From assembly GCF_009938015.1 (NCBI RefSeq), contig NZ_AP021884.1, positions 310,001 through 374,000 on the forward strand: a stretch of DNA of 64,000 nt, written 5' to 3'. The position numbers and the translations under genes were made by a program. Shown here piece by piece: positions 36,931 through 44,916 of the stretch (positions within the stretch are counted from its first letter, which is position 1; each line of letters starts with the position of its first letter). This DNA comes from Sulfuriferula plumbiphila. Its GTDB lineage: Bacteria; Pseudomonadota; Gammaproteobacteria; Burkholderiales; Sulfuriferulaceae. The notes beneath the pieces were generated by a model. The model saw only the letters and a program-made list of their open reading frames with translations, did not search any database and was not told the DNA's origin.

Positions 36931-37884
36931 ATGCGCGAGGCGTTCGGTAGAGCATTGGTGGCACTGGGCGAGCAGAACGAACGCGTCATCGTGCTCGACG
37001 GTGACGTGTGCGGCTCTACCAAGGCGGTGTATTTCAAGGAGCGGTTCCCCAACCGGTTCGTGCAAGCGGGAATCGCGGAGCAGAATATGGTCGGCGTCGC
37101 GGCTGGTTTGGCGGCGACGGGCCTCCTACCTTACGTCACGACCTTCGCGGTGTTCGCGACCAAGCGCGCATGCGAACAAATAAGCGTAGCCGTTGCGCAC
37201 GCGAATACGAACGTGCGCATCTGCGGCGGATACAGCGGGCTCTCGAGCGGCAAGGCGGGGGCCACGCACCAGGCGATTGAGGACATCGCCATCATGCGCG
37301 CGATGCCCAATATGGCGGTGTTTGCGCCGGGCGACGACGCTGAGCTCGCGCAAGTGATGGAGGCGAGTCTGACGTTTCCAGGGCCACTCTACGTGCGGGT
37401 CGGGCGCAACGAGGTCCCCGCGATCTTCGATCGGTGCCACCGTTTCCGTCCGGGCGAGGTGTACTGTCTGCGGCAGGGCGGCGACGTCGCGTTGATCGGC
37501 ACTGGCGGCAGTACCTTCGTGGTGCTCGAGGCCGCGGAGCTGCTGGCGGCGGAAGGCATCGACGCGGCCGTGCTCCACGCGCCCAGCCTCAAACCGCTCG
37601 AAGCGGAGGAGATCGTCGCGGCGGTGTCGGCGACTGAACGCGTCATTACCGTCGAAGATCACAACGTGATCGGCGGCCTAGGCGATGCCGTGGCCTCAGT
37701 TCTGGCGCAAGCCCATGTGCATGCGCGCTTGGTCAAGCTCGGGATGCAGGACACGTTCGGGGAATCGGGGCTAGAGCACGAGCTGCGAGAGGTCTACGGC
37801 CTGTCGCCGCGGGCGGTCGCGCGCGTAGGCGCTGCCCTGTGCGCGGCGCGAGGCGCGGGCATGACCGGTGCGTGGCAGATATGA
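36931..37884 (+). CDS. Transketolase C-terminal-half subunit
   Basis: The 317-residue protein has the pyrimidine-binding domain with the catalytic glutamate in FVQAGIAEQNMVGVAAGLA, then GATHQAIEDIAIMRAMPNM and a C-terminal transketolase domain (VALIGTGGSTFVVLEAAELL). Together with the preceding subunit it should move a two-carbon ketol unit between sugars or onto another aldehyde. It begins nine bases after the N-half gene and overlaps the decarboxylase alpha gene by four. Confidence 0.87.
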   Translation: MREAFGRALVALGEQNERVIVLDGDVCGSTKAVYFKERFPNRFVQAGIAEQNMVGVAAGLAATGLLPYVTTFAVFATKRACEQISVAVAHANTNVRICGGYSGLSSGKAGATHQAIEDIAIMRAMPNMAVFAPGDDAELAQVMEASLTFPGPLYVRVGRNEVPAIFDRCHRFRPGEVYCLRQGGDVALIGTGGSTFVVLEAAELLAAEGIDAAVLHAPSLKPLEAEEIVAAVSATERVITVEDHNVIGGLGDAVASVLAQAHVHARLVKLGMQDTFGESGLEHELREVYGLSPRAVARVGAALCAARGAGMTGAWQI

Positions 37885-38402
37885 CCGCGCGTGTGCCGGA
37901 CACGATGACGAAATCCATGCTTCGTGCGGGCTATGATTTTTTTGCGAGCGTGCCCTGCGGAATGCTCAGCCCAATCATCCGCCAGGTCGACATCACATCG
38001 AGGGATCGCGGCCTGCCGCATGTCCTCGCCCCGCGAGAGGACATCGCCCTGGGCGTGGCGTGCGGCGCTTTCCTGGCGGGCCGGCGTCCTCTTGTGCTCA
38101 TGCAGAACTCGGGCCTCGGCCAGTCGGTGAACGCGATCGCATCGTTGATCAAGCCGTTCCATTTACCGATCAGCATGGTGGTGAGCATTCGCGGTTACAA
38201 GGGCGGCGACACAGAGGAGAATCGGATGATGGGCGAGATCACCAAAAAACTGCTGGACGACATGCGTGTGCCGACAACTATACTGACGACCGAGAACGTC
38301 GAGCAGGCGGTCGACTGGGCGCGAGCCATGACCGACACAGGAATGCCGTGCGCGATACTCGTCACGCCACACAGCCTCGGGGGTCCCAGTGACGCGTACT
38401 GA
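37881..38402 (+). CDS. Sulfopyruvate/phosphonopyruvate decarboxylase-like alpha subunit (ComD type)
   Basis: The 173-residue protein contains the ThDP pyrimidine-binding domain: VPCGMLSPIIR, then HVLAPREDIALGVACGAFLA (the glutamate that activates ThDP) and VLMQNSGLGQSVNAIASL. Split ComD/ComE enzymes decarboxylate sulfopyruvate in coenzyme M synthesis; related single-chain enzymes decarboxylate phosphonopyruvate. No PEP mutase or sulfolactate genes are nearby, so the substrate is probably different, for example pyruvate or another 2-oxo acid. Confidence 0.83.
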   Translation: MTARVPDTMTKSMLRAGYDFFASVPCGMLSPIIRQVDITSRDRGLPHVLAPREDIALGVACGAFLAGRRPLVLMQNSGLGQSVNAIASLIKPFHLPISMVVSIRGYKGGDTEENRMMGEITKKLLDDMRVPTTILTTENVEQAVDWARAMTDTGMPCAILVTPHSLGGPSDAY

Positions 38403-39012
38403 TTGCCTGAAGGCGATCTTCGCCGCCGCGCCTGAGGCACCGGTCGTGCTTACGACCGGGTACACCTGTCGCGATGCCTTCGCATTTAACGATAGAGAGG
38501 GAAGCTTTTACATGGTGGGATCGATGGGGCTCGCGGGATCAATCGGTATCGGTGTCGCGTTGTGCACGCGTTTGCCGACTATTGTCGTGGACGGTGACGG
38601 CGCTCTCCTCATGAATCCCGGGAACCTATTTCTCGCCGCCCATTTGCGTCTCGCGAACCTCGTCCACCTCGTGCTTGACAACCGCTCTTACGAGTCGACG
38701 GGTGGCCAAAAAAGTATTGCCGACAGCGTGGACTTCGCCAAGGTCGCACTGCACAGCGGCTACAGATTCGGTGAAACGGTAACCACGTTGCCTGACTTTG
38801 AACGGCTGCTCAAACGCGTGTTGGTCTCTGGTTCTGGACCTGCTCTCATCCACGCCGTGCTGGACGGCGTCGCGGCACCGATCGCGCCCCGCATCCCGAT
38901 TCCCTTGCGCGAAATCAGCAAACGGTTCCGCCGCTTCCTGACCGAACGGGCGCATTTGCACGCGCAATCCCACTCGCACTATGCCTGCAACGTCAGATCT
39001 GGATCAGAATAA
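38389..39012 (+). CDS. Sulfopyruvate/phosphonopyruvate decarboxylase-like beta subunit (ComE type)
   Basis: The 207-residue protein, from the GTG at 38389, has the ThDP-binding motif VDGDGALLMNPGNLFLAAHL with NLVHLVLDNRSYESTGGQ following, and SFYMVGSMGLAGSIGIGVAL at the N-side. It is the partner of the alpha subunit, overlapping it by 14 bases. The C-terminus beyond about 180 (LHAQSHSHYACNV) is not conserved. It closes the overlapping operon. IS30 debris follows. Confidence 0.83.
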   Translation: MTRTDCLKAIFAAAPEAPVVLTTGYTCRDAFAFNDREGSFYMVGSMGLAGSIGIGVALCTRLPTIVVDGDGALLMNPGNLFLAAHLRLANLVHLVLDNRSYESTGGQKSIADSVDFAKVALHSGYRFGETVTTLPDFERLLKRVLVSGSGPALIHAVLDGVAAPIAPRIPIPLREISKRFRRFLTERAHLHAQSHSHYACNVRSGSE

Positions 39013-39146
39013 AGCCGGGATAAACCGGGGCGGTGACCACCAGAAAATCTGGTTCGGTACAGGCGGCTGGATTGACCACATAATGGAACGATGTCCCACC
39101 TTCTTTAGCTAATGCGAACTAGCCTTTAACTCTATACCGAGCAGGA

Positions 39147-39617
39147 TCAGTACATTGTTTCCTGTACTGCTGTCTTCCAAACGCACATCTGGGAAACTCT
39201 GAGGTGACGTACGAAACGATAAGTCTGAGACTTGTTCTGAGCCTCCCAGACGGATCTCATTGAGTTCAGCGGCTCGACAACATTGTTCCCGATCTTGATC
39301 CCCAACGCACTGTTGAAGCTGAAGAGATCCATGGCGATAGAGTCCAGGGAAGTGGTGTAATGGATAGCCGACAGGGATGGCATGGGGGGTTGCTGCGGCC
39401 GGTAGCCACGCCTCCCGCTATTGCGCGAAAGTTCTCGGCTGATCGTCGATTTGTTCCAGCCTATCACTTTGGCAATCTCGCTGGGCTTGTGACCTGTTTT
39501 TTTCAGTATGTAAATCTGGTATCGTTCTTCTTGGGTGAGATGTGTGTATGTCATTCCTGTAACTTCGGCGTGGTGGTCAAGGGGCTCGTATGCTACTGCA
39601 TCCACCTTCTTAACCAT
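39147..39617 (-). pseudogene. IS30-family transposase fragment joined to unrelated sequence
   Basis: Residues about 22-78 are the IS30 N-terminal helix-turn-helix (YTHLTQEERYQIYILKKTGH, KPSEIAKVIGWNKSTISREL, then SRNSGRRGYRPQQ). The catalytic DDE domain is absent; downstream codons (SLDSIAMDLFSFNSALGIK) are unrelated to IS30 and may be another broken gene. This is a relic at the end of the cargo operon. Confidence 0.7.
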
Positions 39618-39767
39618 AGCTACTCAAAGTTGCATTTCATCCTTGAATCCGCTGTTGCAATAGCCACAAAGGGCCAACAGCCCTCTGTTATGTAAGGTGT
39701 CTCGAGGAGACGCGTACACGTCTGGAGGCGCGACTATGGATCAGCATACGGGGCGAGCCAGAACCAA

Positions 39768-40844
39768 ATGAATATTCGTGTGGGAATTATTTACGGCGGG
39801 CGAAGCTGCGAACACGAGGTGTCTATCAGCTCGGCCGCCAGCATCGCGAGCGCGCTCGACCGTAGCCGATACGATGTCACGCTCATCGGCATCGACAAGC
39901 GCGGGCATTGGCGACTCGAGAGCGAAGAGCACCTCCGTCTCGGAAAGATATCGGACTCCGGGTCACGCGAGATCGTGCCGGTGATGCAAGGCAAGCGCGC
40001 CGCGCTCCTGGAGCGCGGCGCGCGTTCGCATACGCTGGAGATCGACGTCTTTTTTCCAGTCGTTCACGGTACCTTCGGCGAAGACGGCTCCTTGCAGGGA
40101 TTTCTGCGGTTGCTCGACGTGCCATTCGTCGGATCGGGGGTGCTAGGATCGGCCGTCGGCATGGACAAGGACGTAATGAAGCGGTTGCTGCGAGACGCGG
40201 GTATCCCAATCGCCCGCTTCGTCACGGTGCGGGATCAGGATCGGCGCGGCCTTTCCTACGCAAGCGTCGCGCGCGAGCTCGGGCGCATGGTCTTCGTCAA
40301 ACCCTGCAACCTTGGCTCATCGGTCGGCGTGGCTAAGGCAGCGAGCGAGGCGGAGTTCGTGCGCGCAGTGGACGGCGCATTCGGTTACGACCGCAAGATC
40401 CTCATCGAAGAGGCGGTACATGGCCGGGAAATCGAATGCTCCGTCATGGGTAACGATCATCCTATCGCATCCGTACCGGGAGAAATCAGGCTGAACACCG
40501 ATTACTACTCCTACGAGGCGAAGTATCTAAACGTCGACGACGCGATTTTGGAGATTCCCGCCAAGATCAGCGCCGAGGCCAGTGCTAAGGTACGCGAGCT
40601 CTCGGTGAAGGTGTTCGAGACGCTGGAGTGCTCGGGCCTTGCGCGCGTGGATTTCTTCCTCAAGGATGATGACGATGTGCTGGTGAACGAGATCAATACA
40701 TTGCCCGGCTTCACGTCGATAAGTATGTACCCCAAGTTGTGGGAGGCGTCGGGCGTGAGTTACACCGAATTACTCCATCGCCTCGTGCAATTGGCGATAG
40801 AACGGCACGAGCAGGAGGGGCACCTCAGGCATTCCTTGCCTTAG
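39768..40844 (+). CDS. ddl: D-alanine--D-alanine ligase-type ATP-grasp enzyme
   Basis: The 358-residue protein carries Ddl features: VGIIYGGRSCEHEVSISSA, the VHGTFGEDGSLQGFLRLLDVPFVGSG motif region, PCNLGSSVGVAKA, HGREIECSVMGND, ARVDFFLKDDDDVLVNEINTLPGF and the usual STP-like SISMYPKLWEASG. Ddl makes the D-Ala-D-Ala dipeptide of peptidoglycan. Its placement beside a biosynthetic operon, away from mur genes, suggests a second copy serving self-resistance or a dipeptide ligation step. An IS5-family element is inserted exactly at its stop codon, which was preserved by target duplication. Confidence 0.88.
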   Translation: MNIRVGIIYGGRSCEHEVSISSAASIASALDRSRYDVTLIGIDKRGHWRLESEEHLRLGKISDSGSREIVPVMQGKRAALLERGARSHTLEIDVFFPVVHGTFGEDGSLQGFLRLLDVPFVGSGVLGSAVGMDKDVMKRLLRDAGIPIARFVTVRDQDRRGLSYASVARELGRMVFVKPCNLGSSVGVAKAASEAEFVRAVDGAFGYDRKILIEEAVHGREIECSVMGNDHPIASVPGEIRLNTDYYSYEAKYLNVDDAILEIPAKISAEASAKVRELSVKVFETLECSGLARVDFFLKDDDDVLVNEINTLPGFTSISMYPKLWEASGVSYTELLHRLVQLAIERHEQEGHLRHSLP

Positions 40845-42173
40845 CAGTTTGTTGAAAATCACCCCTAAAAATGCGGATGCGTAATTTCAAAATTCGTTTT
40901 TCTGATCCAGGTCACTGCTTGATGACCCGTGGAGCGTTTTTATCTGCGCCGCTTTGTCGATTCACCGCTGATTCGCGGTGCCCTGGTGCAAGTGACGCAC
41001 CTGTCCTTATGCCGCCTGCGGCGGCCCCAGCAGGCGCGCCATGCGCACCAGGTCGGTCACCGCCCCGCCCAGCGTGAACACGAAGTCCACCTTGGCCAGG
41101 CTGCGCACCTTCACCTGCCTGCCGCCGCGATGCTGTTTCTTGTCGCCGAAGTGGGTCTCGATCAATTTACGAATGACTTGAGAAATACCGTAACCCGCAT
41201 GCCGGGTGGTGCGTCCATCGATGGCGCTGCCGCCGCGCCGCGCCGTGTTGCGCGCCACATGCGGCGTGATGCCGTGTTCACGGCAGGCTGCCACGAAACC
41301 GTGCGTGTCGTAGTTCTTGTCCGCCCCCACGGTCTGGGCACGCGCTTGATCCTTGAGCATGTCCAGCGCGGCCTCGCGCTCCGCGCGGCCGGTGGCCTGG
41401 GTGAGCCGCACATCGACCGCGAGTCCGTTGCGGTTCTCCATCAGCACGTGCCCGGTATAGGACGGATACGCTCCCTCGTTCTTGCTCTTCCGCGCGAGCA
41501 GGGCGTCCGGATCCGTCTTGCTCACATGAGTGTCGTTGTTGCGCCGCTGGCCTTTGAAATCAACCTCGGGGTTGTGCTTGGCGCCACCGCTGGGCGGAGG
41601 CTCGCCATCGCGCGGCACCAGGCTCTTGTTGCTGGCCCAGGCGCGGATCAGGGTGCCGTCCACCGAGAAGTGCTCGTCGGACAACAATCCTGCCGCGTCA
41701 GCCTGCGCCACGATCTGGCCAAACAGGCTGCGTACCGCATCGTGCTCGATCAGCCGGTCGCGGTTGGTGGTGAAGCTGGAGTGGTCCCAGACCGCGTCGT
41801 CCATGGACAGCCCGACGAACCAGCGGTAGAGGAGGTTGTATTCCAGGTGCTCGCACAACTGCCGTTCGCTGCGGATGCCGTAGAGTGTTTGCAGGACGAG
41901 GGCGCGCAGCAGTTTCTCCGGAGCAATCGAGTAGCGGCCGCTGGCGGCATACATGGCGTTGAAGCCGGCATCCATTTGCCGTAGCGCGGTGTTGAGAATA
42001 TCGCGTATGTCGCGCAGGGGATGCGCCTTCGGCACAAAGTCCTCCAGCCGTTTCACCGTGAACAACGATCCTTGCATCCATCGGCACCGCGCATCACATG
42101 TCTCCGCAACAAAACTTACTGTTTTTATGACCCGACATGCTTCCATTGGTTGCGGGAGAAATTCAACAAACTG
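40845..42173 (-). mobile_element. Complete IS5-family insertion sequence
   Basis: Terminal inverted repeats begin CAGTTTGTTGAA on the left and end TTCAACAAACTG on the right, with further partial match inwards. A 4-base TTAG flanks both ends (40841-40844 and 42174-42177), the YTAR-type target duplication expected of IS5. The element is 1329 bp with a single transposase gene on the minus strand. Perfect ends and target duplication suggest a recent, possibly still active, insertion. Confidence 0.9.
41007..42146 (-). CDS. IS5-family transposase (DDE)
   Basis: The protein of 379 residues has conserved sequence beginning near the internal ATG at 42077 (MQGSLFTVKRLEDFVPKAHP). DDE elements include the aspartate in SVDGTLIRAWASNKS, the aspartate in TVGADKNYDTHGFV and the C-terminal IRKLIETHFGDKK glutamate region. 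GRYSIAPEKLLRALVLQ and YNLLYRWFVGLSMDD are typical of this IS5 subgroup. The frame is intact, so the enzyme is probably functional. Confidence 0.93.
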   Translation of the reverse strand: MEACRVIKTVSFVAETCDARCRWMQGSLFTVKRLEDFVPKAHPLRDIRDILNTALRQMDAGFNAMYAASGRYSIAPEKLLRALVLQTLYGIRSERQLCEHLEYNLLYRWFVGLSMDDAVWDHSSFTTNRDRLIEHDAVRSLFGQIVAQADAAGLLSDEHFSVDGTLIRAWASNKSLVPRDGEPPPSGGAKHNPEVDFKGQRRNNDTHVSKTDPDALLARKSKNEGAYPSYTGHVLMENRNGLAVDVRLTQATGRAEREAALDMLKDQARAQTVGADKNYDTHGFVAACREHGITPHVARNTARRGGSAIDGRTTRHAGYGISQVIRKLIETHFGDKKQHRGGRQVKVRSLAKVDFVFTLGGAVTDLVRMARLLGPPQAA

Positions 42174-42265
42174 TTAGTCAACTGATAATCTGCACGTACT
42201 GCCTAGGGGATTTTGAAGTGGCAAACGGGGAAAAGCTTTCATCTTCCATCAGTGCCCCGGTGTTT

Positions 42266-44716
42266 TCACACCTCCAATGATTCACGCATGGCCATCGCAT
42301 CCAGATCGATTACCGCATCCGCCACCGCAGTCAGTTCCGGCGTCTGCGACACAAAGAACTCCTGATCGTAGCCACCCAGCCGCAACACCTCCCGCTTCAT
42401 TTCCATGAACATCCGCTTGCGCTCCGGGTCGAGTGGGCCGTCCGCTTCGTCAGAGAACAATGTCGCATAGCGCCGCCCGGTGTTCTGCGCCAGATACAAG
42501 GCCACCGCGCGGACCAGGCACTCGTTGATCCAGACCCGCTCGCCCCCGCTCATGAGGCTGACGCTCTTGCTCTCGGTCGATTCGGCATCGTGCACCACGA
42601 TGTCGAAACCCTCTCGCTGCTCTCCCTTGCCGGTTTCCACCAGTGTTTTGATCGAAACCGTAAACCGCGCCCCGTAGCAGGCCAGCAGCAGATCGTTCGC
42701 CAGTCCGGACAGGACCGGCCCCGCATCATCGATCGCCAGCGCGATCACGCCGTCGTTGCTCAAGCACTTGGCAAACAGCGTCCAGCCCCCGAGCTCCGTT
42801 TCCACGGCGACTACCCGCGCCATGACCCGTGCCTTGCGCACGGCCAGTTCGGATGCCTGCCGATCTGCCATATCCAGCGCCTGCGCCTCCTGCACAGCGG
42901 CGACATGCGCCTGCTCCGCTGCCGTAACGGCGGTCGCCGCCCGCTCTACTGCACGTCCGGCTGCGACCAGTCGCTGCTCGTCGTAGGCTGCGGGCAGCGC
43001 GGCAACGGCGGTCTCGATGCGTTGCAGCGCATTCCGAACCTGCGCTGCTTGCCGTTCCCGCTGCGCGGCAATGGCCTGACATGTGGTCGCGATTTGCCGA
43101 CGCTCTACGGTCTCTTCCGCCGTTTCGCCTCCGGCATCGGTTTGAGCGACCGAAGCCAGTTCCTGGTCCACGCTGGACAAGGCTGCACGGGCCTGTTCGA
43201 TCTCGCCAGCCTTCGCCGCCAACACGGCGAGCCGGGATACGCGCGCACGGGCCTTTTCGAGCCGATGTTCCGCATCATCGAGGCGGACTGTGGCATCGGC
43301 AAGAACCGCGCGTTGCGCACGGATTGCGACCAGTTTGCTGCTGACGCCGCTTTGCTGCTGCGCCAGCTTGGCGATTTGCAGGTCGGCACTCGGTATCAGT
43401 ATCTTCGCTTCGCGGGCGTCGCCCAGGAGCTTGCAACGTCCTTGCAGTTCCGTGCCAAAGCACGGTACTTCCTCCGTCAGATTGAGGCGCCGCGCCAACT
43501 CCGCAGCCTTCAGGGACGCATGGCCCGCCTCGCGCTCGATGGCCGCCAGTTTCTGCAGCGCCGCCTTCTCGTTGCCCTGGAGTTCTGCCAGCCGCTGCAC
43601 GCTGTGGCGAAGTTGCGTGACGCGTACCGTGCGGGCGGCGACCACGCGCACGGCCAAGGGCTGACGCCGGCCGGCCCGCATCACGGCAGCGGCTCCGGAC
43701 ACAATGCGTTCGAGGTCCCCGCGTCTTCCCTCCAGGAACCGCCGCCGCGCCCGCGCCTGCTCGGTCCGCGCCGCGATCCGCTGTTGCAACTGGGCCAGTC
43801 GCTGCCGCTCACGGGCATCCTGTGCATCCAGCGATTGGCCTGCATCCCGTCCGGTCTGGATCAGCGCTTGCCGCTCCGCACGCAATTCCGAACGCCGGGC
43901 CTCGGTTCGCTGTGCCAGATTCCGTTCCGCAGCGAGTTGCGTCTGCGTCGCCCTGGCTGCGTCGAGCGCCTGTTGTGCGGCCTGCCTGGCCGCAACAGCG
44001 GTTTCCACGCGCGCTCTTGCACCAATCAGCCGGCTGCGCTCGGTTTCTATCCGATGCGACTCGTCATCGAATCCCGCCTGCTCGTGGCGCATGGCCGTGA
44101 GCCCGGCTTTCAGAAGCTTGGCCGTCTCCGTCGCCTTCTGGCCCAAGACACGAATCTCGTCCAGCCCGAGCAGGTCCGCCAGCAGCGTCTTGATCTCGGC
44201 GTTCTTGTACGCGGTGAGTTGGCGTTTCCCCTGCGCCGAGAAGACCGACGTGAAGAACGTCTCGGCGTTCCCCAAGATGGCTTCCACACACCGCTCGTAC
44301 GTCTCGACCCTGCCATCGGACGTGGTGCCGTCTTCCAGCCGCACGGGCTCCCAGCCCGTCGCGCCGTGCACGAACAGGAAGGCCTCGGTCTTGCGCTTGC
44401 CGTTGAGCCGGAATACGGTCTGCGACCGATAACACCGGCCACCGTATACCCAGATCAGATCCTTTTCGTTCTCGGGCAGATATACGTGGTCGTAATAGGA
44501 AAACCCGCCCGGACCGCCGATTGCCGCCCGCGACGGCATGGTCAGGTAAGGGTGCATGTTGTCCATGAGGGTGGTCTTGCCGCGGCCGTTCGGTCCCGCG
44601 ATGGCAATCAGTTGCGCATCGCCGGCAAGGCGCTCGAAATCGAGCGTCAGTTCGTCGCGTCCCAGACCATCGCGGATGCCGCGAAACCCTTTGAGCGTCA
44701 GCGAGAGCGGTTTCAT
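42266..44716 (-). CDS. SbcC/Rad50-like ATPase
   Basis: This 816-residue SMC-like protein has a Walker A at residues 41-49 (IAGPNGRGKTTLMDN), long Arg/Gln/Ala-rich coiled-coil arms, a central PCFGTELQGRC in the place of a zinc hook (two cysteines nine apart, not CxxC), the signature SLMSGGERVWINECL and Walker B YATLFSDEADGPLD. With the SbcD-like nuclease upstream it should form an SbcCD/Mre11-Rad50 type end-processing complex. The start is the ATG at 44716; a longer frame to 45526 runs through sbcD and is spurious. SbcC proteins are usually over 1000 residues, so the arms are short. Confidence 0.85.
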   Translation of the reverse strand: MKPLSLTLKGFRGIRDGLGRDELTLDFERLAGDAQLIAIAGPNGRGKTTLMDNMHPYLTMPSRAAIGGPGGFSYYDHVYLPENEKDLIWVYGGRCYRSQTVFRLNGKRKTEAFLFVHGATGWEPVRLEDGTTSDGRVETYERCVEAILGNAETFFTSVFSAQGKRQLTAYKNAEIKTLLADLLGLDEIRVLGQKATETAKLLKAGLTAMRHEQAGFDDESHRIETERSRLIGARARVETAVAARQAAQQALDAARATQTQLAAERNLAQRTEARRSELRAERQALIQTGRDAGQSLDAQDARERQRLAQLQQRIAARTEQARARRRFLEGRRGDLERIVSGAAAVMRAGRRQPLAVRVVAARTVRVTQLRHSVQRLAELQGNEKAALQKLAAIEREAGHASLKAAELARRLNLTEEVPCFGTELQGRCKLLGDAREAKILIPSADLQIAKLAQQQSGVSSKLVAIRAQRAVLADATVRLDDAEHRLEKARARVSRLAVLAAKAGEIEQARAALSSVDQELASVAQTDAGGETAEETVERRQIATTCQAIAAQRERQAAQVRNALQRIETAVAALPAAYDEQRLVAAGRAVERAATAVTAAEQAHVAAVQEAQALDMADRQASELAVRKARVMARVVAVETELGGWTLFAKCLSNDGVIALAIDDAGPVLSGLANDLLLACYGARFTVSIKTLVETGKGEQREGFDIVVHDAESTESKSVSLMSGGERVWINECLVRAVALYLAQNTGRRYATLFSDEADGPLDPERKRMFMEMKREVLRLGGYDQEFFVSQTPELTAVADAVIDLDAMAMRESLEV

Positions 44717-44856
44717 GTCTGAGTCCTCGCGATGGCCGGCGCGGGCCAGTGGCCGGTATGCCCGAGCATGACCCGGCCCACCTTCTGATCTGCCGGGTTG
44801 CCGGGAATGGCGATGTAGCACCCGTCCGGCAGTTGTTCTTGTCTGAATGTCAGCAT
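44713..44856 (-). CDS. Small ORF between sbcD and sbcC
   Basis: The 47-codon ORF, from the ATG at 44856 with CGGAGA upstream, reads MLTFRQEQLPDGCYIAIPGN, then PADQKVGRVMLGHTGHWPAP, and overlaps the sbcC-like ATG by four bases. Its length, ribosome site and coupling suggest a translated peptide. The product is unrecognised. It could serve mainly to couple translation into sbcC. Confidence 0.55.
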   Translation of the reverse strand: MLTFRQEQLPDGCYIAIPGNPADQKVGRVMLGHTGHWPAPAIARTQT

Positions 44857-44916
44857 TTCGATCTCCGTTGTTGATCTTGATCCAGTGTCGCGCGCTCGTC
44901 GTGCGCTTCAACCCGC

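Noticed and set aside
27827-39012. Bioluminescence operon
   Set aside because: luxC, luxD and luxE homologues are present but neither luciferase subunit (luxA, luxB) nor luxG is encoded.
37881-39012. Phosphonate biosynthesis cluster
   Set aside because: The decarboxylase subunits resemble phosphonopyruvate decarboxylase, but no PEP mutase is in the window, so a C-P product is not supported.
42590-44722. 710-codon open frame on the plus strand
   Set aside because: It is antisense to the SbcC-like gene, whose Walker, signature and coiled-coil motifs are clear. The plus frame is low-complexity Arg/Gln/Leu typical of GC-biased shadow frames.
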